Shown here: piece by piece, positions 8,528 to 18,041 of the stretch
Position numbering within the stretch: the first letter of the stretch is position 1
Layout: every line of letters starts with the position of its first letter
Source: Flavobacteriales bacterium
GTDB taxonomy: Bacteria > Bacteroidota > Bacteroidia > Flavobacteriales > Flavobacteriaceae
DNA: 64,000 nucleotides
Reading direction: 5' to 3'
Assembly (NCBI GenBank): GCA_027067965.1
Contig: JAMOUV010000010.1
Span: forward strand, 248,001 to 312,000
The notes under the pieces: model-generated
The model's input: the letters and a program-made list of their open reading frames with translations, nothing else
What the model was told of the DNA's origin: nothing
Database searches by the model: none
Program-made: the position numbers and the translations under genes

Positions 8528-11500
8528 ATGTTTTTGATTTTCGATACGGAAACCACCGGCCTGCCCGAAAAGAATATCCCCTTTACGCAAGTGGAAGCAT
8601 GGCCACGGGCTGTGCAAATTGCATGGCAATTACATGACGAGTCGGGCAAATTGATTGAACATGCATCCTATCTTATAAAGCCGGATGGATTCAATATTCC
8701 TTTCGAAGCCCGTCAAAAACACGGAATTTCCACCGAATTGGCTATGGCCGAGGGAAAGGATTTAGCGGAAGTTTTGGATATTTTTCAAAGGGTTGTGGAA
8801 AAAGCCACTTATCTTTCCGGTCATAATTTGGCGTTCGATATCGATGTGTTATCCGCCGAACTTATTCGGTTGAACCGTTCGTACGAGACTTTACGCGCCA
8901 AACCCGTCATAGATACGATGACGGAAGCAACCGCGGCCTTTTGTCAATTACCTGGCGGAAAGGGTGGCAAATTCAAATATCCGCGTTTGGAAGAATTATA
9001 TCAATGTTTGTTCAATGAAAGTTTTCGACATGCGCATAATGCCTCGGCCGATGTGGAAGCCAGTGCCCGTTCCCTTTTCGAATTGATTCGTCGCGGCATT
9101 ATAAATCGAGAAAATGCTCCTTTAAGCCCGGAAGTAATTGCCCGCATAAAAGAAACATATCCCGATACGGTGCCGGCTTTTGGCTTGAAGCATGTGAATT
9201 TGTTTGAACGAAGTAAGGAAATCGAAGAAAAAACCCAAAGCGGACGCCGGGACGAACAAGCGGTAAAAATTGATAAAGAAACCCGTTTTACTCATTTGCA
9301 TGTCTATACACAATTTTCCATTTTGGAATCGACGGTCAAACACAAAGAGTTGATTTCCAAAGCAATAGAATATAAATTGCCCGCCTTGGCCGTGACCGAT
9401 AAAAGCAATATGTTCGGTGCGTTCCGGTTTTGGATGACCGTAAACGATCATAATAAAAAGGTGGAAGAATCGGAAAGAATAAAACCCGTTTTGGGTGTGG
9501 AATTGAATGTTTGCCGCGACCATACGGACAAAACCAAAAAAGACGACGGACATGCCATTGTATTATTAGCCAAAAATAAAACCGGATATGCCAATTTATT
9601 GAAATTGGTTTCCATTGCCAATTTGGAAGGTTTTTATTATGTGCCGCGTGTGGACAAGGATTTATTGCGAAAATATAAGGACGGATTGATAGCCCTTTCG
9701 GGCGGATTGGAAGGAGAAATTCCGCATCATATTTTAAGAGTAGGCGAAGCCCAAGCCGAAGCCAAACTAAAGGAATGGTTGGATATTTACGGAGATGATT
9801 TTTATTTGGAAGTAATGCGCCACGGATTGGAAGCCGAAGAAGTGGTAAATCAAACTTTGAAAAAGTTTTCCGAAAAATACGGTGTGAAATTAGTGGCTAC
9901 CAATCAGGTTTATTATATCAATCCGGAGGATTTCGAAGCCCATGAAATTTTGCTAAGTGTGCGAGACGGAAAAAAATTGAGCGATCCGGTTGGCACGGGT
10001 CGTAATTATCGCAAGGTATTGCCCGTAAACGAATATTATTTTAAATCGCCGGCTCAAATGTTCGAATTGTTCGAAACGGATATGCCCGAAGCCATCCTGA
10101 ATATCGGTGAAGTTTTGGACAAAATAGAATGGTTGGAACTGCACCGTGATATCATCATGCCTCGATTTGAAGTTCCGGAAGAATTCAAGCAACCCGACGA
10201 TCCGGATGATATGAAAGCCCAAGCCGCGTATCTTCGGCATTTGGTATTTGAAGGCGCCAAACAACGTTGGGGAGAGCTGACCGACGAAATCCGGCAGCGA
10301 TTGGAATATGAATTGGAAGTTATTAACAGCGAAGGATTTGCCGGCTATTTTCTAATTGTATGGGATGTGATTAAAAAAGCCAAAGAGATGGGTGTGGTTG
10401 TAGGGCCGGGGCGCGGTTCGGCGGCGGGTTCGGCTGTGGCCTATGCCCTTGGAATTACCAATGTGGATCCGATTAAATATAATTTGCTTTTCGAGCGTTT
10501 TTTGAATCCCGACAGGGTTTCCATGCCCGATATCGATATGGATTTCGACGATGTAGGCCGGCAAAAGGTAATCAATTACGTGGTGGAAAAATACGGTCAC
10601 GACAAGGTGGCCCATATCATCACTTATGGTATGATTAAATCCAAAACGGCCATTCGCGATGCCTTTAGGGTAATGGAAATAGATTTGGGCTTAACCAATA
10701 AATTAGCCAAATTGGCCGATGCACCTTTGGAAACGATTTTGAATTACGATGAAAAGAAATTGAGGTCCATTATACAGAAACGGGAGGAGTTGGAAAACGT
10801 GTTGAAGTTCAAGCAGTTATTAGAAAAAAATCCGTCTTTGATGGAGCCCTTAAAAAAAGCGGCCACCATTGAAGGAGCCATCCGAAACCGAGGTACGCAC
10901 GCTTGCGGATTTATTATAGCACCACAAAAATTGGATGAAATTATTCCGGTGATTAATGCCAAGGACACCAATTTGTTGGTGACCCAGTTCGATTTGTCGG
11001 TAGTGGAAAATGCGGGTTTATTAAAAATGGATTTTTTGGGCATAAAAACCCTTAGCATTATCAAGGATACTATCGAGATGATTAAAAAACGTCATGGCGT
11101 CGAAGTTGATTTCGATAAAATGGATTTTGACGATGATGAAACCTATAAACTTTTCAGAGAAGGCCGCACCATCGGTATATTTCAGTTCGAATCGGCCGGG
11201 ATGCGAAAATATATTAAAGAACTCAAACCGACCGAGTTCGAAGATCTGATCGCCATGGTGGCTTTGTACCGGCCGGGGCCCATGGATAAGATTCCCAGTT
11301 ATATTGCCCGTAAATATAATTTGGAAAAGGTAACTTATGATTTGGATGTGATGGAAGAAATTTTAAAACCCACTTACGGCATCACGATTTATCAGGAGCA
11401 AGTGATGTTATTATCTCAAAAAATAGCGGGTTTTACCGGCGGTCAAGCCGATCGTTTACGGAAGGCAATGGGTAAGAAGAAAAAGAAAGAATTGGATGAA

Positions 11501-12967
11501 TTGAAATCCGATTTTATACAAGGTGGAATGAAAAACGGACATCCTAAAGAAGTTTTGGAAAAAATTTGGAAAGAATGGGAATCATTTGCGCATTATGCCT
11601 TTAACCGTTCACATGCAGTTAGTTACGCGATTGTGGCATACCAGACCGCTTGGCTCAAAGCCCATTATCCCGCCGAATTTTTGGCCGCTTCGCTCTCGCA
11701 TCATATCAATTCGAGAAATAAGGTGACCAAATTTATCGAAGATGCCAAACAACACGGGATAGAAGTGCTTCCACCCGATGTGAATGAATCGGAAAAGAAT
11801 TTTACGGTTAATAAGGAAGGAAATATCCGCTTCGGTTTGGCGGCGATTAAGGGCGTAGGCGAAAGTGCATCCGAATCGATTATTCATGAACGGGGAAAAG
11901 GGGATTATATGACAATATACGATTTTGTGAGAAGGGTAAATCTTTCTTCGGTCAATGCCCGCGTACTGGAAAGTTTGGCTCTTTCGGGCGCATTTGACCG
12001 TTTTGGATTCGAAAGAGAAATATACATATGTAACGAACGGAAATTTATACGCGATTTGATAAAATATGCCCAGGCCTATACGGCGGAAAAACAAAAAAAC
12101 ACCCTTTCTTTATTTGAAGGAATGGAAGAAATGGAATTGCCGGAACCCAAACCCGCCAAATGTTCGGAACCTTCGGCACCATCCGAATTGTTGGAAATAG
12201 AAAAGGATTTATTAGGTTTTTATGTTTCGGGTCATCCGTTGGATATTTATGAACACCATGTGGAATTTTTTAAGAAATATGATGCCGAATTTGTCAATTT
12301 GATATTAAAAGCCCTGAACGAGCAACGCAGTGTGGTCTATCAAACCGAATCCGGCGGGGAAGCCCCTGAAATAGAATATGACGAGGAAACCGGCGAACTT
12401 GTTGTCATGGAAAAACAGGATGAAGAAGATGTATTGAGTCTTCATGAAGCGAAAATGCATTTGAGAAAAAAATTGCATTTAACCGGATTTGTAACCGACG
12501 TTCGCCGGATTACCACCAAAAGAGGAAAAACCATGGCTTTTTTTAAAATCGAAGATTATACCGGGGAATTGGAAATGGGCATTTTCGGTGAAACTTATCT
12601 GAAATACGAGCATTTGATTAAAGAAGGATTGAAAGTCGGAATTACGGCTATGGTGGAAGAAAATTATAATCGTCCCGGCGTATATTCCGTAAGAGTTTTA
12701 GAAATGGTTCCCTTGGAGAAAGTATTGGAAAATTATAGCCACGGTTTGATTATTTATTTTAACGAACTCGATATTTCCGAAGAAAAAGTCGAACGTTTGT
12801 TGGAATTGATAAAGAAGCATAAAGGCAAGAAGAATTTGGAAATTCAATTGTATTCCATTGCGGAACAATTCAAAATCAAACTGACCAGCCGGCATAATAA
12901 AGTGGATATTAATCCCGATTTATTGGATGAACTTAAGGCGGAAGGATTCGAATACAAGGTGCATTAA
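8528..12967 (+). CDS. dnaE: DNA polymerase III alpha subunit with fused N-terminal 3'-5' exonuclease
   Basis: This is the replicative polymerase. Residues 1-190 are a DnaQ-type exonuclease with the acidic motifs FDTETTGLPE, GHNLAFDIDVL and HNASADVEASA. A PHP domain begins near residue 258 (THLHVYTQFSILE). The polymerase core has the catalytic aspartates in PDIDMDFDD near residue 670. A helix-hairpin-helix/tau-binding region follows, and an OB fold starts near residue 1317 (LTGFVTDVRR). At 1479 residues it is longer than the usual 1160-residue enzyme because of the fusion, which is known in Flavobacteriia. The fused exonuclease presumably provides proofreading in cis. Confidence 0.95.
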   Translation: MFLIFDTETTGLPEKNIPFTQVEAWPRAVQIAWQLHDESGKLIEHASYLIKPDGFNIPFEARQKHGISTELAMAEGKDLAEVLDIFQRVVEKATYLSGHNLAFDIDVLSAELIRLNRSYETLRAKPVIDTMTEATAAFCQLPGGKGGKFKYPRLEELYQCLFNESFRHAHNASADVEASARSLFELIRRGIINRENAPLSPEVIARIKETYPDTVPAFGLKHVNLFERSKEIEEKTQSGRRDEQAVKIDKETRFTHLHVYTQFSILESTVKHKELISKAIEYKLPALAVTDKSNMFGAFRFWMTVNDHNKKVEESERIKPVLGVELNVCRDHTDKTKKDDGHAIVLLAKNKTGYANLLKLVSIANLEGFYYVPRVDKDLLRKYKDGLIALSGGLEGEIPHHILRVGEAQAEAKLKEWLDIYGDDFYLEVMRHGLEAEEVVNQTLKKFSEKYGVKLVATNQVYYINPEDFEAHEILLSVRDGKKLSDPVGTGRNYRKVLPVNEYYFKSPAQMFELFETDMPEAILNIGEVLDKIEWLELHRDIIMPRFEVPEEFKQPDDPDDMKAQAAYLRHLVFEGAKQRWGELTDEIRQRLEYELEVINSEGFAGYFLIVWDVIKKAKEMGVVVGPGRGSAAGSAVAYALGITNVDPIKYNLLFERFLNPDRVSMPDIDMDFDDVGRQKVINYVVEKYGHDKVAHIITYGMIKSKTAIRDAFRVMEIDLGLTNKLAKLADAPLETILNYDEKKLRSIIQKREELENVLKFKQLLEKNPSLMEPLKKAATIEGAIRNRGTHACGFIIAPQKLDEIIPVINAKDTNLLVTQFDLSVVENAGLLKMDFLGIKTLSIIKDTIEMIKKRHGVEVDFDKMDFDDDETYKLFREGRTIGIFQFESAGMRKYIKELKPTEFEDLIAMVALYRPGPMDKIPSYIARKYNLEKVTYDLDVMEEILKPTYGITIYQEQVMLLSQKIAGFTGGQADRLRKAMGKKKKKELDELKSDFIQGGMKNGHPKEVLEKIWKEWESFAHYAFNRSHAVSYAIVAYQTAWLKAHYPAEFLAASLSHHINSRNKVTKFIEDAKQHGIEVLPPDVNESEKNFTVNKEGNIRFGLAAIKGVGESASESIIHERGKGDYMTIYDFVRRVNLSSVNARVLESLALSGAFDRFGFEREIYICNERKFIRDLIKYAQAYTAEKQKNTLSLFEGMEEMELPEPKPAKCSEPSAPSELLEIEKDLLGFYVSGHPLDIYEHHVEFFKKYDAEFVNLILKALNEQRSVVYQTESGGEAPEIEYDEETGELVVMEKQDEEDVLSLHEAKMHLRKKLHLTGFVTDVRRITTKRGKTMAFFKIEDYTGELEMGIFGETYLKYEHLIKEGLKVGITAMVEENYNRPGVYSVRVLEMVPLEKVLENYSHGLIIYFNELDISEEKVERLLELIKKHKGKKNLEIQLYSIAEQFKIKLTSRHNKVDINPDLLDELKAEGFEYKVH

Positions 12968-13040
12968 TGTTTTTTTGGCCGGGTGTCATTAAACCTTTTC
13001 TTTCTATTTTCATCTCAATATTACATCAAAAACTACCACA

Positions 13041-13550
13041 ATGAAAAAAATATGGTTTTTATTTATTTTCGGTTTTATTGCTACCGCTTGGTCGCAACCT
13101 AATGCGGAAAAACCCGTCAGAGAGCAATTAAGAGAGCAATTAATTGAAAAAAAACTGAATTATTTGCGCGAAAAAATGTTGTTGAGTGATGAAGAATTTA
13201 AAGCATTTTCCAAAGAATTCAGAACTTATGAAAAAAACCGTTGGCAACTCTTTAATAAAAAAAGAGAATTATTGCAATCATTACAAGGCGACGAAGCGGC
13301 CCGCTTGTCCGACCGGGAAGTTTATGACCGGCTTACGCAATTGAGAAAGATAGAAAGGAATTTATTTGACTTGAAAGAAAATCATTTCGATCGAGTGGAA
13401 AAAATCTTGCCTCCCCGTAAGGTATTGGCTTATTGGCGTTACTCGATGCATTTTAATAAGATGTTGTTACACAGGCGGCAAGGGAAAGGGAAGGGCCATC
13501 CCTCATGGTTAAAGGGATATTTTCAGAATAAGCAAAAACAAACCCGATAA
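13041..13550 (+). CDS. Small secreted helical protein (Spy/sigma-sensor-like)
   Basis: After a signal peptide ending near AWSQ, the 169-residue protein is almost entirely charged helix, with REKMLLSDEEFKAFSKEF and a following basic region ending in a Lys/Gly/Arg-rich tail. This architecture resembles the periplasmic Spy/CpxP-like proteins of Flavobacteriia that are annotated as sensors of ECF sigma factors. No sigma factor gene is adjacent, however. It lies between dnaE and gltX, 73 bases after the former. The function is inferred only from composition. Confidence 0.55.
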   Translation: MKKIWFLFIFGFIATAWSQPNAEKPVREQLREQLIEKKLNYLREKMLLSDEEFKAFSKEFRTYEKNRWQLFNKKRELLQSLQGDEAARLSDREVYDRLTQLRKIERNLFDLKENHFDRVEKILPPRKVLAYWRYSMHFNKMLLHRRQGKGKGHPSWLKGYFQNKQKQTR

Positions 13551-13577
13551 AATCGTAGATTTGCGGAAAAATTCGTC

Positions 13578-15107
13578 ATGCAAGATTTCCGTGTGCGTTT
13601 TGCGCCCAGTCCCACAGGCCCGCTTCATATAGGCGGTGTGCGTACGGCATTGTATAATTATTTGTTGGCCAAAAAAAACAAAGGAAAATTTATTTTACGT
13701 ATCGAAGATACCGACCAAAAGCGTTTTGTGCCCGGCGCTATCGAATATATTAAAGAAGCGCTGGAATGGGCGGGTATTGTTCCCGACGAAGGTTACGGCT
13801 ACGGCGGGGAATACGGTCCTTACCGGCAAAGCGAACGAACGGAAATTTATCGCAAGTATGTCAATCGACTTTTGGACGAAGGCAAGGCCTATTATGCCTT
13901 CGATACCCCCGAAGAATTGGACCGGCTCCGCAAGGAATACGAAGCCCGCGGAGAAACTTTTATGTATGACCATTCCGTAAGGGATAAATTAAACAACTCG
14001 TTGAATTTGAGCGAGAAAGAAACACAAGAACGCTTGCGCGCCGGCGTGCCCCACACCGTCCGGTTTAAAATCGAACCGGGAAGGGAATTGGTTATGCACG
14101 ATTTGATTCGTGGTGAAATCAAAGTTAATACCTCCACGCTGGACGACAAGGTATTGATGAAAAGCGACGGCTTGCCCACTTATCATTTGGCCAATATTGT
14201 GGACGATCGATTGATGAAAATTTCCCATGTGATTCGCGGCGAAGAATGGTTGCCGTCTTTGGCATTGCATCATTTGCTCTATGAGGCATTCGGGTGGGAA
14301 CCGCCTAAATTCGCTCATTTGCCGCTTATATTAAAACCTAAAGGAAAGGGGAAACTCAGTAAGCGCGACGGAGAACTCGGCGGATTTCCGGTTTTTCCTT
14401 TGGAATGGAAAAATCCCGACACGGGCGAAACCTATTCCGGCTATCGCGAAGAAGGATATTTACCGCAAGCTTTTGTGAACATGCTGGCCATGTTGGGGTG
14501 GAATCCGGGCGACGAACGGGAGATTTTTACTTTGGAGGAATTGATTGAAGCATTCGATTTGTCGAGGGTGAATAAAAGCGGCGCCCGTTTCGATCCGGAA
14601 AAAGCCAAATGGTTTCAACAACAACATTTTCAACGGCTTACGGATGATGAAATGTTAGACATGATTTATCCCGTTTTGTCGGAAAAATTGGGATTCAGAG
14701 TGGAAGGAAAAGCGCTGAAAGATTATACCGAAAAAGTGTTGCAATTGGTGCGTGAGCGTTTGGTTTTCCCCCGGGATTTTTGGACCTGGGCTTCTTATTT
14801 TTATGTAGCGCCCCGCGAATACAATCCTAAAACGGTAAAAAAACGTTGGAAAGAAAACACCGGCGAAATTTTGAAGGAAATTACGGAAGTATTGCAACAA
14901 ACCGAACCTTGGGAAGCCCGTACCATTAAAGAAAATATATCCGCTTGGATTACACAAAAAGAATTGAGTTTCGGCAAGGTTTTGCAACCGCTTCGCATTG
15001 CCCTGACGGGTGATTTGAAAGGGCCCGATTTATTTGAAATGATGGAATTGTTGGGCAAGGACGAAACCCACAAGCGCATTCAAAAAGCCGTTGAAGTATT
15101 AGAATAA
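13578..15107 (+). CDS. gltX: Glutamate-tRNA ligase
   Basis: This class I synthetase charges tRNA-Glu. The HIGH motif appears as PSPTGPLHIGGVRTALYN near residue 11, and the KMSKS equivalent is KGKLSKRDG near residue 257. The anticodon-binding helical domain fills the C-terminal part. The 509-residue length is typical. The ATG lies 27 bases after the preceding gene, and a terminator follows the stop. There is nothing unusual in the active site. Confidence 0.96.
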   Translation: MQDFRVRFAPSPTGPLHIGGVRTALYNYLLAKKNKGKFILRIEDTDQKRFVPGAIEYIKEALEWAGIVPDEGYGYGGEYGPYRQSERTEIYRKYVNRLLDEGKAYYAFDTPEELDRLRKEYEARGETFMYDHSVRDKLNNSLNLSEKETQERLRAGVPHTVRFKIEPGRELVMHDLIRGEIKVNTSTLDDKVLMKSDGLPTYHLANIVDDRLMKISHVIRGEEWLPSLALHHLLYEAFGWEPPKFAHLPLILKPKGKGKLSKRDGELGGFPVFPLEWKNPDTGETYSGYREEGYLPQAFVNMLAMLGWNPGDEREIFTLEELIEAFDLSRVNKSGARFDPEKAKWFQQQHFQRLTDDEMLDMIYPVLSEKLGFRVEGKALKDYTEKVLQLVRERLVFPRDFWTWASYFYVAPREYNPKTVKKRWKENTGEILKEITEVLQQTEPWEARTIKENISAWITQKELSFGKVLQPLRIALTGDLKGPDLFEMMELLGKDETHKRIQKAVEVLE

Positions 15108-15109
15108 AA

Positions 15110-15141
15110 AAAAAGAGAACGACATTACTCGTTCCCTTTTT
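15110..15141. terminator. Terminator between gltX and the collagen-like lipoprotein
   Basis: An 11-bp stem with one mismatch (AAAAGAGAACG pairing with CGTTCCCTTTT) is flanked by A-rich and T-rich tracts. It can therefore serve both convergent genes. Confidence 0.7.
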
Positions 15142-15162
15142 ATTTATAATTGGATGAGAAAC

Positions 15163-15717
15163 TTAAGGTTCAATTCCAAAATAGACGCATACGTCATAAT
15201 AATTGTTGATATCGACGCCATCTTTTTCCAATTTATCCAAAAGGGCTTGTTTGGAAGATGAAGGTTTGTTACTATTTCCCGAATAGGTGCTGACATTGCT
15301 GGATTCTATAATAACCACCTTTACCCAATCTACAGGTGCCAACTCGGAATATAGCGTGCGAGATCCATCTAATTCAAAAGAAATAATTTCTAAAAAATTT
15401 GGGATTACATCACAAGAATACTCTCTAAATACCCCATGAGATTGGCACCATACCGTTGCAGGTAACAAACTTACATAGTCGGCGGCTTTGTGCTTGATGT
15501 AAACCAGAATTACATCGTTTTTAATTACCTCTTTTGTCAAGATGCCATTCATTTCTATTGTTATAGATCGATGTGAATTATCCCAGGAAGGATTATTAAA
15601 GATATAGGTTTGGACATTGGCATTCCCATCTTTTCCCGGAGGACCTTCCGGGCCTTGACAGGCACCGATTAAAATTAATAATATAATGATTCGGCTAAGT
15701 TTAATAAAGGTTTTCAT
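15163..15717 (-). CDS. Lipoprotein with short collagen-like segment
   Basis: The 184-residue protein has a lipoprotein signal with Cys20 (ILIGAC). One collagen-like stretch follows immediately (GPEGPPGKDG), then a globular domain of unknown type with KVVIIESS near the end. Bacteroidota often carry such lipoproteins, with GPxGPxG directly after the lipid anchor and a beta-rich domain. Their role is unknown, and the collagen segment is probably a stalk. It is a single gene. The flanking stretch 15718-15998 has no gene that I can support. Confidence 0.65.
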   Translation of the reverse strand: MKTFIKLSRIIILLILIGACQGPEGPPGKDGNANVQTYIFNNPSWDNSHRSITIEMNGILTKEVIKNDVILVYIKHKAADYVSLLPATVWCQSHGVFREYSCDVIPNFLEIISFELDGSRTLYSELAPVDWVKVVIIESSNVSTYSGNSNKPSSSKQALLDKLEKDGVDINNYYDVCVYFGIEP

Positions 15718-15998
15718 GGCTTTATGTTTAATAAGTTTTTATGAAACAAAAGTATGGCGGCTTAAAGGAAAAAAATATAAATTTTGTATCAAAAAGTATA
15801 AATATTGTAACATAAGTGCGGTTTTATTTAAGTTTTTAATTTTTTATTGAGGATTTTATAATTCGGCAGTAATTTATTCAAGGGAAAGATATTTTATTTA
15901 TTTCCTTGTTAGACAAAAAAAATCCGAAGAAAAACAGCTCACAAAATATGAACTCTTTATCTCCGGATTTATCTCAAATTGATTTTTTTCTATAATTA

Positions 15999-17450
15999 TT
16001 ATTTCTTTGATTCTATATGGAATTTTATAGGCAAATTATAACGTACCGGCACCGGTTTTCCGTCTTTTTGGCCGGGTTCCATTCGAGGAAGCATGCGCAG
16101 CACTCTTTTGGTTTCTTCTTCTAAGGGCTTATGCCGGCTGCGGGCAAGAATATTCGTTACGTTTCCGTTTTCATCGATAATAAATTGGGTGTTAATTACC
16201 AATATTTTATCATTGGTATTTAGATTTTTTGCAATTTCCTTATTAAAGTGTTTCCGTATGAATTCAGCAATTTTGGCGGAAAAGCATGTCTTGGTTTCTT
16301 GCGTGCCAAGTCCTTCACATCCGGGGAAAACCGGTGCTTTGTCCACTTCTCTAAAAGGAACATTTTCCAGTTTGATTTTTTCTTTTGCCAAACTACCTTT
16401 GATTTCGCTTCTTAAATCCATTTCATCATTTTCCGGATAATAAATATATTTTTTACCATCCTTAGTCAGAATAAAGACCTTGTTAGGATTAATGGTAACC
16501 GTAATGGATTCAATATTTTCGGCAGGAATGTTTTGCAATTCCTTTTTTGTGATTTCTATTCCATCATTGTTTTGCTTATTCAATGAGAAATTTTCTTTAT
16601 TACAAGATTGTATGCTGAAGGTGACCATGGCCAAAAATGCCGCAAACAAAAATAATTTGAATTTTGCCCTGCGCAAGGGCGTTTGTCGTTGTTGCATCAT
16701 AATACGTTGTTTAAGTTGGTTTTTGTTAAAGAAAGGATTAATAAATTGAATACCGGAAACTTGGAAAGTTTCTTCCATCACGGAACTGAAATATTCCGCC
16801 GGCTTTTTGTATTGTAATAGTGCGGTATCCACGATATGTTCATGTATCAGTTTGATTTCATTTTGAAATAGTTTCCAAAACGGGTCGAACCAAAAAATAA
16901 TTTTCATTAATTCGAAAAACAATAAATCAAATCCATGTTTTTCACGGATATGTATCCGCTCGTGTTCGATGATGGTATCCTTCAGCGGAGAACGGTATAA
17001 ATTTTTGTGCATAAAGATGTAATGGAAAAACGAATATGCTTCACTGTTTTCATCCGTGAGAACCAGCCGGTAACCGGGATAGTCCATGTGGGGATACCGG
17101 CGTATTTTTTGAATAATTTGGCGTAACTTGTTGAAAAACAATATTGTTGATAACACAACACCGGCAATGTAAATAGAGAATAAAAGGTCTGTGGAGCCGC
17201 TTTCGGGAATCAATTTCAGATTTTCTTCCCATGAGGATTCGCCGATCCAAACCGGGGAAAGATGAATGGTTTCCATGGCATATTGCGATACCACCGGAAT
17301 TTTGATAAACGGCAGGATTACAGATAAAACGGAAGTGAATAATAGGTAAAATCTGTTCCACCGAAAAAAGGTTTCACGCTTCAGGAAAATCCGGTAAAAA
17401 AGCCAAAAGCCGGCTTGAAGCATGATGACTTGAAGAAAATAGGTCCACAT
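15999..17450 (-). CDS. BlaR1/MecR1-type M56 metallopeptidase sensor with TonB-like C-terminal domain
   Basis: This membrane-bound signal transducer is thought to sense envelope stress and trigger loss of its partner BlaI repressor. The N-terminal half has four membrane helices and the zinc motif HERIHIREKHG (HExxH) near residue 165. A fifth membrane segment follows (FKLFLFAAFLAMVTFSI). Unlike the beta-lactam-sensing BlaR1, which has a penicillin-binding sensor, the C-terminal part is a TonB-C-like domain (INTQFIIDENGNVTNILARS). This is typical of Bacteroidota versions. It starts 2 bases after the blaI stop, so the two genes are coupled. Confidence 0.85.
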   Translation of the reverse strand: MWTYFLQVIMLQAGFWLFYRIFLKRETFFRWNRFYLLFTSVLSVILPFIKIPVVSQYAMETIHLSPVWIGESSWEENLKLIPESGSTDLLFSIYIAGVVLSTILFFNKLRQIIQKIRRYPHMDYPGYRLVLTDENSEAYSFFHYIFMHKNLYRSPLKDTIIEHERIHIREKHGFDLLFFELMKIIFWFDPFWKLFQNEIKLIHEHIVDTALLQYKKPAEYFSSVMEETFQVSGIQFINPFFNKNQLKQRIMMQQRQTPLRRAKFKLFLFAAFLAMVTFSIQSCNKENFSLNKQNNDGIEITKKELQNIPAENIESITVTINPNKVFILTKDGKKYIYYPENDEMDLRSEIKGSLAKEKIKLENVPFREVDKAPVFPGCEGLGTQETKTCFSAKIAEFIRKHFNKEIAKNLNTNDKILVINTQFIIDENGNVTNILARSRHKPLEEETKRVLRMLPRMEPGQKDGKPVPVRYNLPIKFHIESKK

Positions 17451-17452
17451 GA

Positions 17453-17812
17453 CTAAGAGTTTTTACGTAATTCTTTTAATATGTCTTCCAATTCATTGAC
17501 ATCTATATTTTCGCGACGGGCAAAAAAAGAAACCAAATTTTTAAAAGAGCCGTCGAAATATTTGTTGATCATCGTGCGCAAACTTTGTTGCGTATATTCT
17601 TCTTTTTTTATCAAGGGAAAATATACATAGCCGCGTCCCTTTTTTTCATGCCCCACAAATCCCTTGTTTTCAAGTATTCGTACAATGGTCGATACGGTAT
17701 TTACAGCCGGTTTGGGGGAGGGCAATTGCTCGCGAATTTCTTTTACGGTGGCTTTGCCCAAATCCCACATGATCCGGATGATTTGTTCTTCGGCTTTGGT
17801 GAGTGTTTTCAT
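17453..17812 (-). CDS. BlaI/MecI/CopY-family transcriptional repressor
   Basis: This 119-residue winged-helix repressor has LTKAEEQIIRIMWDLGKATV at the N-terminus and TVSTIVRILENKGFVGHEKK as the recognition part. A C-terminal dimerisation helix follows. It is the first gene of the pair with the M56 sensor at 15999, which should proteolytically relieve repression. Two direct repeats overlap its own promoter (17851-17880), which fits autoregulation. No beta-lactamase lies nearby, so the regulon is unknown. Confidence 0.9.
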   Translation of the reverse strand: MKTLTKAEEQIIRIMWDLGKATVKEIREQLPSPKPAVNTVSTIVRILENKGFVGHEKKGRGYVYFPLIKKEEYTQQSLRTMINKYFDGSFKNLVSFFARRENIDVNELEDILKELRKNS

Positions 17813-17841
17813 ATTTGAGTAGTTTTTTATCTTTTATGATA

Positions 17842-17880
17842 CAAATATACAACTAATTTTTTAATCGAACTAATTTTTTA
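17842..17880 (-). promoter_or_regulatory. blaI promoter with paired operator-like repeats
   Basis: On the minus strand TATATTTG (17849-17842) is a good -7 box for blaI. Just upstream are two direct copies of a 13-base word, AACTAATTTTTTA on the plus strand at 17851-17863 and 17868-17880. Each contains a CTAA/TTAG-type partial dyad. Their position over the spacer and -33 region is where an autoregulating repressor would bind. Confidence 0.5.
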
Positions 17881-18041
17881 GTAGAAAATATTTTAAATAT
17901 TTGCTATTTTTTTGTCTGCATCAGCAAATAAAGGGTATGTGAAAGGTAGATATTTTTAACGGCATCAAAAGAATTGGACTTTTTGTTCCCTAAAAAGTAA
18001 AATAAAAAGGGATTTTTATTCTAAAATATCTCTTTTTAGAG

